In this document: positions 9,201 through 18,121 of the stretch, piece by piece
Layout of the letters: each line of letters begins with the position of its first letter
Position numbering within the stretch: position 1 is the first letter of the stretch
Source of the DNA: Prolixibacter bellariivorans ATCC BAA-1284
GTDB taxonomy: Bacteria; Bacteroidota; Bacteroidia; Bacteroidales; Prolixibacteraceae
Direction: 5' to 3'
DNA: 64,000 nt
NCBI RefSeq assembly: GCF_000621705.1
Contig: NZ_JHXO01000010.1
Span: 124,001-188,000, forward strand
Notes under the pieces: generated by a model
The model's input: only the letters and a program-made list of their open reading frames with translations
The model's database searches: none
What the model was told of the DNA's origin: nothing
Translations under genes and position numbers: made by a program

Positions 9201-12200
9201 ACCCAATGGAACGTATATCCCAAATACGAATTATTAGTCACATTCACTGTAAACGGGGCACAGCCTTCACCTGACGAAACGGTTATATCTGCAACTGGTG
9301 ATGGTGATACAGTTATCGTATTTACTGTTGTATCAGAACAACCATAATTATTGTAAGCTACCAATTGAACTGTATTGATGGAATCATTCGGTGTGGTATT
9401 ATCAAAGACCCTGACCGGATTCTCTGTAAAATCAGTAGTTCCGTCGTCAAAACTCCACTCGTAACTGAACGCGCCTTGTGATGTGTTCTGGAACCTTACA
9501 GGAAGCGGCGAGCAACCTTGTGTATCGCTAACAAAATCGGCAGTAACCGTAGGGTAAAGATGGATGTTCTTAACGATGGAATCTGTACATCCGAAAGGAT
9601 TATCCCCCTGAACAACCATTTTATAAAACTGTTCAGCCGCATGCGAAGCTGTATAGGTATGTGTAGCGTAACCTCCGCTGTTAATTGTCTCAGTTACTCC
9701 ATCACCATATTTGACTGTATAAGCCTGACCGGAAAGCGACAAATTATCGACACGGACTGTCAACGGTGCACAGCCAACGGTGTCGCTCACACTTACTTTA
9801 ATTTCCGGCGCAGGATGAACCGTTACGGCCTGTTGCAATGTGTCCGCACAACCGTTTACCGAGGTAGCAATTTGCGTTACCGTAAAGAGTTGGTCAATCA
9901 AATTGCCGGTATTCACAAATACATGTTTCGGATTAGCCGAGGTAGCATGAGCACTACCATCGTCGAAGTCCCAATCGAGGTACGATTCTCCCACAGACGT
10001 GTTACTAAACTGAACACCCAAAGGTGAACATCCAACTGTTGGATTCATGTTAAATCCGGCCGTTACCTGTGGATAAACCACAAATACATGCTCATTGGTC
10101 GACTCACAGCCGTATGGCGAAGTGGCAGTTACCTTCAATCGATTACTTATTGTCTGTAACGTTGTGTTCTTATATTCATGTGTAATATTGGTAGGAGCAG
10201 TAGTTACCTGTAAAGGAGAGCCATCACCCCAATCCCATGTCATCGTTGTTCCGGGAGTTGAATTATCAGTAACTTCGACATTGAAAGGAGCACATCCATT
10301 CGTTGCCGAATAAGTCAAATCAATATTCGGAGTTCCGTAAACAGTAATATTCTGTGTCAGACTATCCTTACAACCATCCGGAGTATACGCCAACATCTTA
10401 ACAGTGTAAACCGTATCTCTGTCGGTCGGATTATAGAATGTATGACTTGGGTTCATTTGCGAAGAGGGCGAACTGCCATCACCAAAATTCCATAAATAAT
10501 AATAAGCTCCAACTGAATTGTTCGTAAACTGAACGTTCAACGGGGCACAACCATCTGTTTTAGAAGTAAACACTGCTTGAACTCCCGGCGTTGCCAGCAC
10601 ATTGTCATTCGCAGTACTCACACAGCCCTGTGCATTGGTTGCTGTCAATGTTACCGGGTAACTTTTCGGGTACGTTGTTGCATTCACGTAAGTGTGTGAT
10701 ACTGTTGCTGAAGCGTCGTTTGAGGTCGCTCCATCTCCAAAGTCCCAATCATACGTAGTTGCTCCTGTCGAATTATTCTCAAACAGGGCATCGAATGGAG
10801 AGCAACCCGAAACAATCGGGGTATTGAAACTGGCTTGCGGATTGGCATAAACGGTCACGGTCTGCGAGGTCGAATCTTTTTTCCCGTAAGGGGTAACGCC
10901 AATTAACCAAACGGTATATGTAACATCGGTTGAACCATTATTTTCAAACGTGTGCACCGGATTGGTCAAACGTACATCGGGTGTACCATCGCCAAATCGC
11001 CATATATATGACGTTGCATAGGTTGACGTGTTTCTGAACTGGACCACGACCGGACTACAACCCGCCGTATCGGGTTCGAATGTGATGACCGGCGGATTAT
11101 CCGTATCCAGCACCTGTGTTACAGCATCGGTACAACCAGAGGCAGATGTTGCTGTCAGTGTAATATTGTAGCTTGTGGAAGCATCCGGAGAAACAAAATC
11201 ATGGGTAACGGTAGTCCAACTTCCCAAAGTAACTGTGTTTCCATCTCCGTAATCCAGAACATAACTCACTGCACCATCCGAAAGGTTCGTAAACTCAACC
11301 GTTGTCGTTCCTGCTGCCACATTGGTTACCAACATAGAAAAGTTGGCCTGTGGACTTCCCAATACGTGTACATTCCTGGTAATTGAATCAACACAGCCAT
11401 AATAGGATTTGGAGATTAATTTAACCGAATTCACTGCATCAACACCCGGCGCGGTCTGGTAACGATGGGACGGATCGGCAGTATAGTTGGTTGCGGTACC
11501 ATCGCCAAAGTCCCACTCGAATTGCTGAGCGTTGGTTGACAGGTTTCGGAACTGAACATCCAGAATAGAACATCCGGTTGTATCCGGTTCAAAATCGGCA
11601 GTTACCTGCGGAAGCACCCTGATCGATACTGTAAGAGAATCGCTACAACCTAATGAATTAACAGCCTTCAACTTCAGTTTATAAGTAGCCGGGGTTGTTG
11701 TGCTATTATTATATAAATGGGAAATATTACCCAGACTGTTGGTCGTTTGCGTGGTGCCATCACCAAAATCCCAGTAATACGTAGTTGCACCTGTCGATAC
11801 GTTCGTCGCATCGAAAGTAAAAGGTGTACAACCGGTATAGCTTGAGGCATTCAGATCGGCTACCGGTGCCGGAGCTACCAGGAATGCCTGATGTGCCGTG
11901 TCGGAACAACCATACAGTGAAGTGGCAGCTAACGAAACATTATATATTGTATCGTTAAGACCGTAATTATTAAATATCCTCACCGGATTTTTCACATACT
12001 CTTTTGCACCACCATCACCGAAATTCCATTCGTATGAGAATGCTCCGGTTGAAGTATTGGTGAAATCGACTACCAACGGAGCACACCCAGCTGTATCTGC
12101 AGAGAACGAGGCAGTAACACCCGGATAAACCACAATACTCTTCACCACAGAATCCTGACATCCAAATGAGTTGGTCGACTTCACCACCAGATTATAGGTT

Positions 12201-15200
12201 TGTGGCAATGTTCCGGTATTGAGATATTGGTGCGTCAGGTCGGTTGCAGTGGTCAACGTTTCCGTTGTACCATCGCCATAATCCACTTCATACGAAACAC
12301 CATCGGGAGAAGTATTGTGCAGCGTGGTATTGACAGGGGTACATCCGGTCGTATCGCTAATATTAAAATACACTTTATTAACCGGATACACATGCATCGT
12401 CGCATACGCCGTATCCAAACAGCCACCTGACGAACGAGCAACCTGCATTACTGTAAACAGATTTTCCGCATTGCCGGTAGCATTGTAAATATGCTGCGGA
12501 TTAAAGTTGGTATCATCAACCGTTCCGTCACCAAAATCCCAGTGCATCGTGTATGCACCAGTAGCGGTATTGACGAAGTCAGCGACCAATGGAGAACAAC
12601 CAACGGTATCAACTGAAAAACCTGCGACTACACCAGGTAACACCTGAATTGGGTAAGTCACTGAGTCTCGGCATCCTTCCGCCGATTCTACCACCAATTT
12701 CAGGTTGTACACTACCGGAGTCAGATTCGGGTTGGTGTAGGTAATGCTGTAGTTGGCAGCAAACCCAGTCGTATCTTTTCTTCCATCGCCATAATCCCAA
12801 TAGTAGTAATCGCCATTGACCGAATTATTCTGAATGTCAACAACTAACGGATCACATCCATAGTTATCCGATAAGGTAATATCTGCCTTCACCTCCGGTT
12901 TCACGAGCATCTGATGGGTTGTCGAGTCCTTACAACCGTAGAAGGAGGAACTGTTCAATTTAACAGTATAAACTGCGTCTGTTCCGGCTGAATTGGTGTA
13001 GGTATGGGAAGTCAGGTATCTGTTGCTGGGATTCACCGTTCCATCACCGTAATCCCACGTATAGGTATAGGCTCCCGGATCAGCTACCATAATTACATTG
13101 GCTGGTGAACACGCTGTATCGGGTAGAATACTGAAATCAAAATGCTGCGTCGGGTAAACTGTTACTTCCCGCATCAGACTATTAATACATCCATAGGTAT
13201 TGGTTGCAACCAACCTTACCCGGAAATACCGGATGTAGGTGGAATCGTTAATAAAATCATGTGTTGTATTGAAATCTGTACTCGACTGCCCATCATTAAA
13301 ATCCCACAAATAACTAACTGCACCAGATGTCTTATTGGTGAATGTTACCGGAACCGGACTACATCCCGGCATGTAATCCATATCGAAATCGGTCTGCGGA
13401 ATCGGGTGTACCAGAATATTCTTATAGGTTGTATCCGAACAACTACTGCTGTTTGTTGCAATTAACCTCACTCTGAAAGTAGCATCTGTAGTCGATCCAT
13501 TCGAGAAAGAATGGGTTGGATCGGTCGCAACACTGCTCATTCCATCATTAAAGTTCCACAAGTACAAGCTTGCATGTTCCGACTCGTTCGTAAACGCAAC
13601 ATCCAGCGGGTTACAGCCAACACTATCGGAAACAGCGAATTTGGCAACGGAACGTTGATAAAGTGTAGCCGTATTATTGACCGTATCCACACATCCGAAG
13701 GATGACTGGGCCGTCAACTGTACGACATAGGTTGTATCATTTCCGGTAGTATTATTAAATGTATGTGATGGACTCCGAAGACTACTCGTTGGAGAGCCAT
13801 CACCGAAATCCCATTTCCACCAGCTTGCTCCTGGATTCGCATTAACAAATCCGAAGGTCGATGGATTACATCCTTCAAAGTGTACAGGTGTTCCCGCGGA
13901 AAAATCTGGTTTCACCGTGATCTCTTGCTGAGTTGCTGTTTCACACGTTCCGTTTTGAATGGTCAGGGTAATCACATACTTCACAACCTTGGTATCGGTA
14001 TTCTGAAACGTATGCGTCACCGGATCGGCCGTAAACACCGTGTCGCGCGTACCATCACCATAATCCCAAATATACGCGGAACCTCCAATGGTACCTCCAT
14101 CTGACATTTGCAAAGTATAGGGCGAACAACCGGATGTATCGGGAACTGAAATTATCGGATCGGGATAAGCGACAAAATCAATGGTCACGTCATCGTAGGA
14201 AGAACAGCCGTTACCGTTGTCGTCTGTCCAACGGAAAACATAACTTCCCTGTTGATCGACATCAACCAGTGTATTATTCCGGTCTGAAAATTCGAAAGTC
14301 GCCGTTCCCGGCCCTGAGACTTGCGTCCAAAAGCCGTTCCCCAGAGCTGCACTCCCCGAAAGGTTGTACTGCAATCCACAGACAGAATCATCAGGACCTG
14401 CATTGGGGGTAGGAAGCTGTATGAAATTAACCACAACCGTATCAACAGCTTCACAGGTTTTATTCACCACTGTCCATCCAAACTCATACGTTCCATATGA
14501 AGAAACACTTACTCCACTTGCCGGATCTGATGTATTGGTAAAGCTTGAGGTCCCGGGACCGGAAATCTGTACCCAATGTGCCGGATAGGTGAGAGACTGA
14601 TTTGCATTCAGATCAGCCGCTAATCCACAGGTATCCTGATCGGCTCCTGCATATGATGTAGGCATCTCTAAAATCTTAACAACCGTAGATGCATTATCGC
14701 TACAGCCGGCATCGTCGGAAACTGAATAATCGAGATGATAAATACCCGGAGTTCCTACCTGGAAATTCGGATTCTGTGCATTGGCATTGTCCAAATAGGT
14801 TGCACCATCACCTGTCCATGAATGACTTATATAATTACCCGAACCACCAGTGATGACCGGTTGCATTTCTATCGGTTCACCGGTACAGCCATAAACCGTG
14901 TCCGGCAGCGTCACATTCACATTGGCAACTTCCAGATTAAAATGAACGGTATCGGCACAATGCGCACTACTCACAATGTACCGGATGTGCCACGAACCGG
15001 GATCACTACCGTCAAAATGAACGACAGAACTACTATTCGGTGTCGGTTCCTGTAAATAACCGGTATCGCCACTCCAGTTGTGCGTTAAACCAGAAATCAA
15101 TAAATTGGGATGTCCATCTAATTCCTTAACCGTCCCCAAACATAAATGAATTGGATCTCCCAACAGGTTTCTGGCATCCAAATCAGGATAAACATAAATA

Positions 15201-16855
15201 TTCTGATAAGATGTATCGGCACAACCGTGCGACGTCGTTGTAATCAGACGAACCCTGACGGTATCTGTTTTACCCGTTTTATTCTCAAATGTAAAGGTCG
15301 GATTGGAAGAAGTGTTATCTGTTACTCCATCTTCATTAAAGTCCCACGCATACGTGTCGGCTGTGTATGTACCCGATGGACCACTTCCCTTAAAATCAAC
15401 CGTAAAAGGTGCGCATCCTACTGTATCACTCGCCTCAACGCCAACTTCGACAACATCGTAAACCCAAAGGTTTCTGCCGCGGCTTGCTTCACATCCGTTA
15501 TTGCTGATGGCTGTCAGGGTTACTCTGAATTTTTGGCTTGAAGAATTGGCCCAATAAGTGTGTTCGGTATCTGTATCGTTACTGGTCGGTGACCCGTCGC
15601 CATAATCCCATTGATAGCTGTCGGCATCTTTCGATTTATTATGCATGTATACATGTAGCGGCTCACACCCCCTGTAATCCGATAAGCTAAAATTCGCATA
15701 AGGTGCTTGTTTAACCGTCACATAGATGGTATCGGACCCGGTACATCCGTCACCGTTGCTTTCGGTATAAATGATTTGGTTTGAACCGATATTCGCTTTA
15801 GATGGGTCAAAAGTACTGCCACTAACGCCTGGTCCCGACCAGGTTCCACTTTCGGTCACATTCCTCCCGCTAACCGTAAGATTTATCTTTGGATCGTTGC
15901 TACACACCGGATCGATCGGTGTGATTTTCGGCCAGGGCTTATCGATAATAATGATTCGGGCCGTACCGGATACGGGATCATTATCCGGATATGGATTACA
16001 GAAGTTCCAGTTATCCAGTCTGATTTCAAACACTTTGCCAACATCCGTTGAATCAGTTACCGGCACATGTATTTCCCATGTCCGGTTTTTCGGATCATAA
16101 GGGCCATCAGCGATGTAACCATAATGCGTAGTATCACCAACAACTGTTACAACTCCCATATCTCCTATATGGACTATAGAACCATCTGGTTTCTTTAATT
16201 CAATTCCAGGAATCCGGTTTGCTGGATTGGTATCAATACCATAGGTAAATTGGGTAATTCGATCCTGGTAGTTTGGTTTATCAACGGCTGGTGCAGTACA
16301 GTTCCATATACTCTGATCATGAAATACAATCGTGGTATCTTCACCCACGCAAACCTGTACTTCATACGGATAGATGCTGATCTGTCCACCATTCGAATCA
16401 TCCTTATCCCAAACCGTGACCTGTTGTGTCGCCCATGTATTACTACATTCCTGACCATCAACTATCAAAATGGTAGTAGTGGTATATACACAACTACCAT
16501 TGGGCGACGATGGATAAACATGGGAATCAACTCCAGTTACAATTGATTTATTCGGGTCGCTGGGATCACTCTCAATAGTAGCGGAAACCGTATGGATAGT
16601 TCCATCTCCATAATCAAAACGGACTTCGAAAGTATTATTTAATAAACTCTTAGCCTTCTGAATTGTATAGACTCCTTTAGCTTCATAAGCATCTACTGGT
16701 GCACAAAAACCACTAACCTGAATTCCCGCAAATTTTCCAGATACCAAGTCACAAACCTGAGCGTTTGCGCTATTGCTTCCGAAAAGCACTAACGAAATAA
16801 GCAGTAAAAAAAAGGTGTACTTGCCCTTGTGAGATTTAATTTGTCTCGCTCCCAT
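6203..16855 (-). CDS. Giant PKD-repeat surface protein with T9SS type B sorting domain
   Basis: A 3550-residue exported protein. Residues 1-33 form a signal peptide (ending ANA-QVCD). By counting the W-[DN]-[FY]-GDG core I find about 33 PKD-like modules of about 85 residues. Most begin with D-T-x-G-C-[SA]-P-L and end with Y-G-C-x-D, so each module carries two cysteines. Residues about 725-910 instead hold Ig-like modules of the NAGPDDSVCG type. The last 95 or so residues are the gliding-motility-associated C-terminal domain (IFNRWGNLMF, GWDGYYNGE, SPGVYIWRI), which directs export through the type IX system. It is likely a long adhesin or matrix filament on the cell surface. The partner PorP/SprF gene follows. 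Many short frames on the opposite strand are shadows of this gene. Confidence 0.93.
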   Translation of the reverse strand: MGARQIKSHKGKYTFFLLLISLVLFGSNSANAQVCDLVSGKFAGIQVSGFCAPVDAYEAKGVYTIQKAKSLLNNTFEVRFDYGDGTIHTVSATIESDPSDPNKSIVTGVDSHVYPSSPNGSCVYTTTTILIVDGQECSNTWATQQVTVWDKDDSNGGQISIYPYEVQVCVGEDTTIVFHDQSIWNCTAPAVDKPNYQDRITQFTYGIDTNPANRIPGIELKKPDGSIVHIGDMGVVTVVGDTTHYGYIADGPYDPKNRTWEIHVPVTDSTDVGKVFEIRLDNWNFCNPYPDNDPVSGTARIIIIDKPWPKITPIDPVCSNDPKINLTVSGRNVTESGTWSGPGVSGSTFDPSKANIGSNQIIYTESNGDGCTGSDTIYVTVKQAPYANFSLSDYRGCEPLHVYMHNKSKDADSYQWDYGDGSPTSNDTDTEHTYWANSSSQKFRVTLTAISNNGCEASRGRNLWVYDVVEVGVEASDTVGCAPFTVDFKGSGPSGTYTADTYAWDFNEDGVTDNTSSNPTFTFENKTGKTDTVRVRLITTTSHGCADTSYQNIYVYPDLDARNLLGDPIHLCLGTVKELDGHPNLLISGLTHNWSGDTGYLQEPTPNSSSVVHFDGSDPGSWHIRYIVSSAHCADTVHFNLEVANVNVTLPDTVYGCTGEPIEMQPVITGGSGNYISHSWTGDGATYLDNANAQNPNFQVGTPGIYHLDYSVSDDAGCSDNASTVVKILEMPTSYAGADQDTCGLAADLNANQSLTYPAHWVQISGPGTSSFTNTSDPASGVSVSSYGTYEFGWTVVNKTCEAVDTVVVNFIQLPTPNAGPDDSVCGLQYNLSGSAALGNGFWTQVSGPGTATFEFSDRNNTLVDVDQQGSYVFRWTDDNGNGCSSYDDVTIDFVAYPDPIISVPDTSGCSPYTLQMSDGGTIGGSAYIWDYGDGTRDTVFTADPVTHTFQNTDTKVVKYVITLTIQNGTCETATQQEITVKPDFSAGTPVHFEGCNPSTFGFVNANPGASWWKWDFGDGSPTSSLRSPSHTFNNTTGNDTTYVVQLTAQSSFGCVDTVNNTATLYQRSVAKFAVSDSVGCNPLDVAFTNESEHASLYLWNFNDGMSSVATDPTHSFSNGSTTDATFRVRLIATNSSSCSDTTYKNILVHPIPQTDFDMDYMPGCSPVPVTFTNKTSGAVSYLWDFNDGQSSTDFNTTHDFINDSTYIRYFRVRLVATNTYGCINSLMREVTVYPTQHFDFSILPDTACSPANVIMVADPGAYTYTWDYGDGTVNPSNRYLTSHTYTNSAGTDAVYTVKLNSSSFYGCKDSTTHQMLVKPEVKADITLSDNYGCDPLVVDIQNNSVNGDYYYWDYGDGRKDTTGFAANYSITYTNPNLTPVVYNLKLVVESAEGCRDSVTYPIQVLPGVVAGFSVDTVGCSPLVADFVNTATGAYTMHWDFGDGTVDDTNFNPQHIYNATGNAENLFTVMQVARSSGGCLDTAYATMHVYPVNKVYFNISDTTGCTPVNTTLHNTSPDGVSYEVDYGDGTTETLTTATDLTHQYLNTGTLPQTYNLVVKSTNSFGCQDSVVKSIVVYPGVTASFSADTAGCAPLVVDFTNTSTGAFSYEWNFGDGGAKEYVKNPVRIFNNYGLNDTIYNVSLAATSLYGCSDTAHQAFLVAPAPVADLNASSYTGCTPFTFDATNVSTGATTYYWDFGDGTTQTTNSLGNISHLYNNSTTTPATYKLKLKAVNSLGCSDSLTVSIRVLPQVTADFEPDTTGCSILDVQFRNLSTNAQQFEWDFGDGTATNYTADPSHRYQTAPGVDAVNSVKLISKSYYGCVDSITRNVHVLGSPQANFSMLVTNVAAGTTTVEFTNLSDGAVSYVLDYGDGNTVTLGSWTTVTHDFVSPDASTSYNITLTATSASGCTDAVTQVLDTDNPPVITFEPDTAGCSPVVVQFRNTSTYATSYIWRFGDGTPDVRLTNPVHTFENNGSTDVTYTVWLIGVTPYGKKDSTSQTVTVYANPQASFNTPIVSGCSPFDALFENNSTGATTYDWDFGDGATSNDASATVSHTYVNATTYPKSYPVTLTATNAQGCVSTANDNVLATPGVQAVFTSKTDGCAPLNVQFTNNSVGAYYYLWNFGDGSSPSSQMNPSHTFYNPTDRDTVYTVKMLAYTPDGCKDSLTQNITVYGTPNIDLTYSATNGCAPFNVEVTDNSTPGTTMTWDWGDGSPLQVTTAPTNITHEYKNTTLQTISNRLKVTATSPYGCESTNEHVFVVYPQVTAGFNMNPTVGCSPLGVQFSNTSVGESYLDWDFDDGSAHATSANPKHVFVNTGNLIDQLFTVTQIATSVNGCADTLQQAVTVHPAPEIKVSVSDTVGCAPLTVRVDNLSLSGQAYTVKYGDGVTETINSGGYATHTYTASHAAEQFYKMVVQGDNPFGCTDSIVKNIHLYPTVTADFVSDTQGCSPLPVRFQNTSQGAFSYEWSFDDGTTDFTENPVRVFDNTTPNDSINTVQLVAYNNYGCSDTTVNTITVSPSPVADITVSSGEGCAPFTVNVTNNSYLGYTFHWVYGDGSDEYTSAGQSVTHTYQNTGVTPVYYDLKLVVETLNGCRDSVTRRITVLPEVKTAMVLDTIGCSPLFTTIQNLTTGAQQFFWDYGDGTATSTAYNPSHSFVNMSTTNDTTYTVELVAKSFYGCEDSTYQDVTVLASPHADFTVDKTTGCGPLDIQLENQSVGGATYTVKYGDGTEENIAEGAIVNHTYHNTTSQAISYSLRVLVESATGCVDSMTTRIEVLPELNAAFSSDSIGCAPLGIRFNNESNGASAYEWNFGDGSAVENFTSPYHLFNNSAVGDTIYNVKLLAYSPYGCVDSTMKDITVHPTPNADISAIDVEGCTPFDAMFSNHTTGADNFAWDFGDGTTSTSSDTLVTHTYVNTNPMVQGYHIWVKASNNFGCSDDAYESVQVNPFIKAAFSTDTLGCSPLTLEMKNLSEGAYSYEWYFGDGSGVYRSTNPSHTFVNSSQEDTIFHVMLVAMSRYGCSDTAVVDVRVYPSPVASFSVNSLGGCAPYTLEITDQSVGAESYLWKFGDGTSSTDDQENFTHDYFNTGQTTVSYPVTLQVANEIGCKSSYTADIEVHPMVTADFQPDKSEGCSPLSVSFSNLSSGGATYYWNFNDGVYSSEFQPRHTFVNTTSKDSVFMVQLVTTSVSGCTDTINKPILVHPTPQTSFSVDPQVQTFPDKTVQITNETPGGPWNYVWNFGDMTDEVNGDVTSHDFEEPGNYDITLTASSDFCSLKTVQRITVLAGPPSSVFDPDTAGCPPLKVQFRNQSKNGYRYVWDFGDGNYSTQKAPEHTFFAEGTYNVHLQVFNQVGDVAESDRKIIVYPAVRAYFNLFPSRVKIPGEKVSFSNFSENADRYLWNFGDGDTSTVYEPEHEYTEVGVFPVSLIASSLQDCTDTFSVSQGVEAYSEAKIQVPNAFMPSKDGPNGGKYTPGDRYNHVFYPVVAKGDVEQYQLQIFNRWGNLMFLSNELGTGWDGYYNGELASPGVYIWRIKCTFKDGSQIIKAGDVTLLQ

Positions 16856-17615
16856 GAATTTTGCCCCGACTTTATATTACTCCTTATGAACTAAGCGCTC
16901 CTACTGCTTATAAACGAAGCTCAGACTTTACCTTACGCAAACCCTACCAGACAAAGTGGCCGTTTGTCATTTTCACCGGACTGCGACCGGTAAAGCCAAT
17001 TTCACTTCGATTGCTCCATTTTTTCTTCTTTATCAATTCAGAAGATTAATCGGTAGGAGTGCCTGTTTTATACTCCTATCCTCAATACATTGATTGCCTG
17101 GTGGAAAATAAAGGGCTTTAAGCCTTTGTCATTCCCTGAAAAAACAGTTGCATTCATTCAGGGATTCTGATTCTCAGTCCATCTGTTTAAATAATTAACA
17201 TCAACACGACACATTCCAATCTGAAGAAATGTTTGAAATACTTACCTGTCATTAATCTCCTCTGTGTCGGACCAATAGATGGTTAATTATTGAAAATCAG
17301 CTCCAACCTTTGCAGTTATTTATACTTTAAGAACGTAAAAGGTAACCCGTTTAGTCTATAATTTTTACATTTTTTCCTTCTTGACCTCCCTCAAAGTGTA
17401 AACATTTCAATCATGAAATCAATTAATTACGTGTCATCTTCCTTTAAAGATGCATCTAACATATTTTTTCTGATTTAACAAATGCCCTGTTCATTTCTAA
17501 TTTTTTAACGATTATGCCCATTTATCAACTCATTTTCTGAAAGATAAGCAACACTGCGCTTGTTTTTTGGCATGATTTTGGCAACTTTTATTTATACAAA
17601 AGACAGGAGGCAACC
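16856..17615. other. 760-bp AT-rich intergenic region
   Basis: This holds the upstream region of the giant PKD gene (minus strand) and of the small reading frame and DUF6146-like gene (plus strand). I see no convincing gene, tRNA or strong terminator. One short inverted repeat, ACCGG-N7-CCGGT, lies near 16975-16995. AT-rich runs near 17560-17600 (for example TTTATAC) may be promoter elements for the rightward genes. Confidence 0.5.
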
Positions 17616-17666
17616 ATGAAACGAGCCATGGCAAAGACCTTTAACACACAGGCTAACGTTCATTGA
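17616..17666 (+). pseudogene. 16-codon reading frame with strong RBS, possibly a gene remnant
   Basis: A perfect AGGAGG (17605-17610) lies 5 nt before an ATG. The frame reads MKRAMAKTFNTQANVH and then stops at TGA. Strong Shine-Dalgarno sites are rare in this window. The AKTFNT start reminds me of the N-terminus of Bacteroidota AAA-type ATPases, so this could be the stub of a deleted gene. It could equally be a small leader peptide for the lipoprotein gene 38 nt downstream. Nothing after the stop continues the ATPase pattern in any frame I read. Confidence 0.3.
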
Positions 17667-17704
17667 CGAGTTCCATGTGCCTATTGAAAATTAAAAATAA
17701 ACAC

Positions 17705-18121
17705 ATGAAACAATTAATGTTTTTAGTGCTTGTCGTTTTTGCTGCATCATGTACTACTCCAAAAGAAAGCGCGAAACGCGTAGTACTTAAAGCCGAAAAT
17801 GACACAACACAAAAGGACACCACCGAAGTCATTGCTTTGGACCCCGGATTTGAAAGCTGGTATGCCATGCACAACAACAAAGCCAGTTACAGAAGTAAAC
17901 AATACTATCACAATTGGAATGTACGTTATGTAAGGGATTGGAACCTGAAAGCTTCGACTTATCCTCATGCCCAACTTTTCAACGGGCAGATTAATTACGA
18001 TTTCTCGGAAGATTATCCACTGGAAGTCGAGCACAAATTATTCATGTATTTTCAGTTTGTTGAACACAAATTGGGAATTCCAATACTAACAAGTGGTTCA
18101 CGACCGCAAGCAGTTTTTTAG
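17705..18121 (+). CDS. DUF6146-like lipoprotein
   Basis: The frame is open from 17663, but ATG 17705 gives a clear lipoprotein signal (MKQLMFLVLVVFAASC, lipobox AASC, about Cys16), so it is preferred. The mature part is short (about 120 residues), begins with a flexible Thr/Glu-rich linker, and has the pattern DPGFESWYAM, then SKQYYHNWNVRYVRDWN and VEHKLFMYFQFVEHKLG. I associate this with the Bacteroidota family DUF6146, recalled from memory and not checked against a profile. Function unknown; predicted to sit in the periplasm or outer membrane. Its stop codon overlaps the convergent ribD stop by 4 nt. Confidence 0.75.
   Translation: MKQLMFLVLVVFAASCTTPKESAKRVVLKAENDTTQKDTTEVIALDPGFESWYAMHNNKASYRSKQYYHNWNVRYVRDWNLKASTYPHAQLFNGQINYDFSEDYPLEVEHKLFMYFQFVEHKLGIPILTSGSRPQAVF

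Noticed and set aside
8624-15541. Many open frames opposite the giant PKD gene
   Set aside because: They are antisense shadows: long coding DNA with few stops in other frames. None has an RBS or domain.
6203-16855. CRISPR array or DNA tandem repeat in the giant gene
   Set aside because: The periodicity is at protein level (about 85 residues) and the DNA of the modules differs, as expected for diverged PKD domains.
16855-17050. Small open frame on the plus strand beside the giant gene start
   Set aside because: It has no RBS, codon bias unlike neighbours and an unlikely composition; it probably reflects chance.
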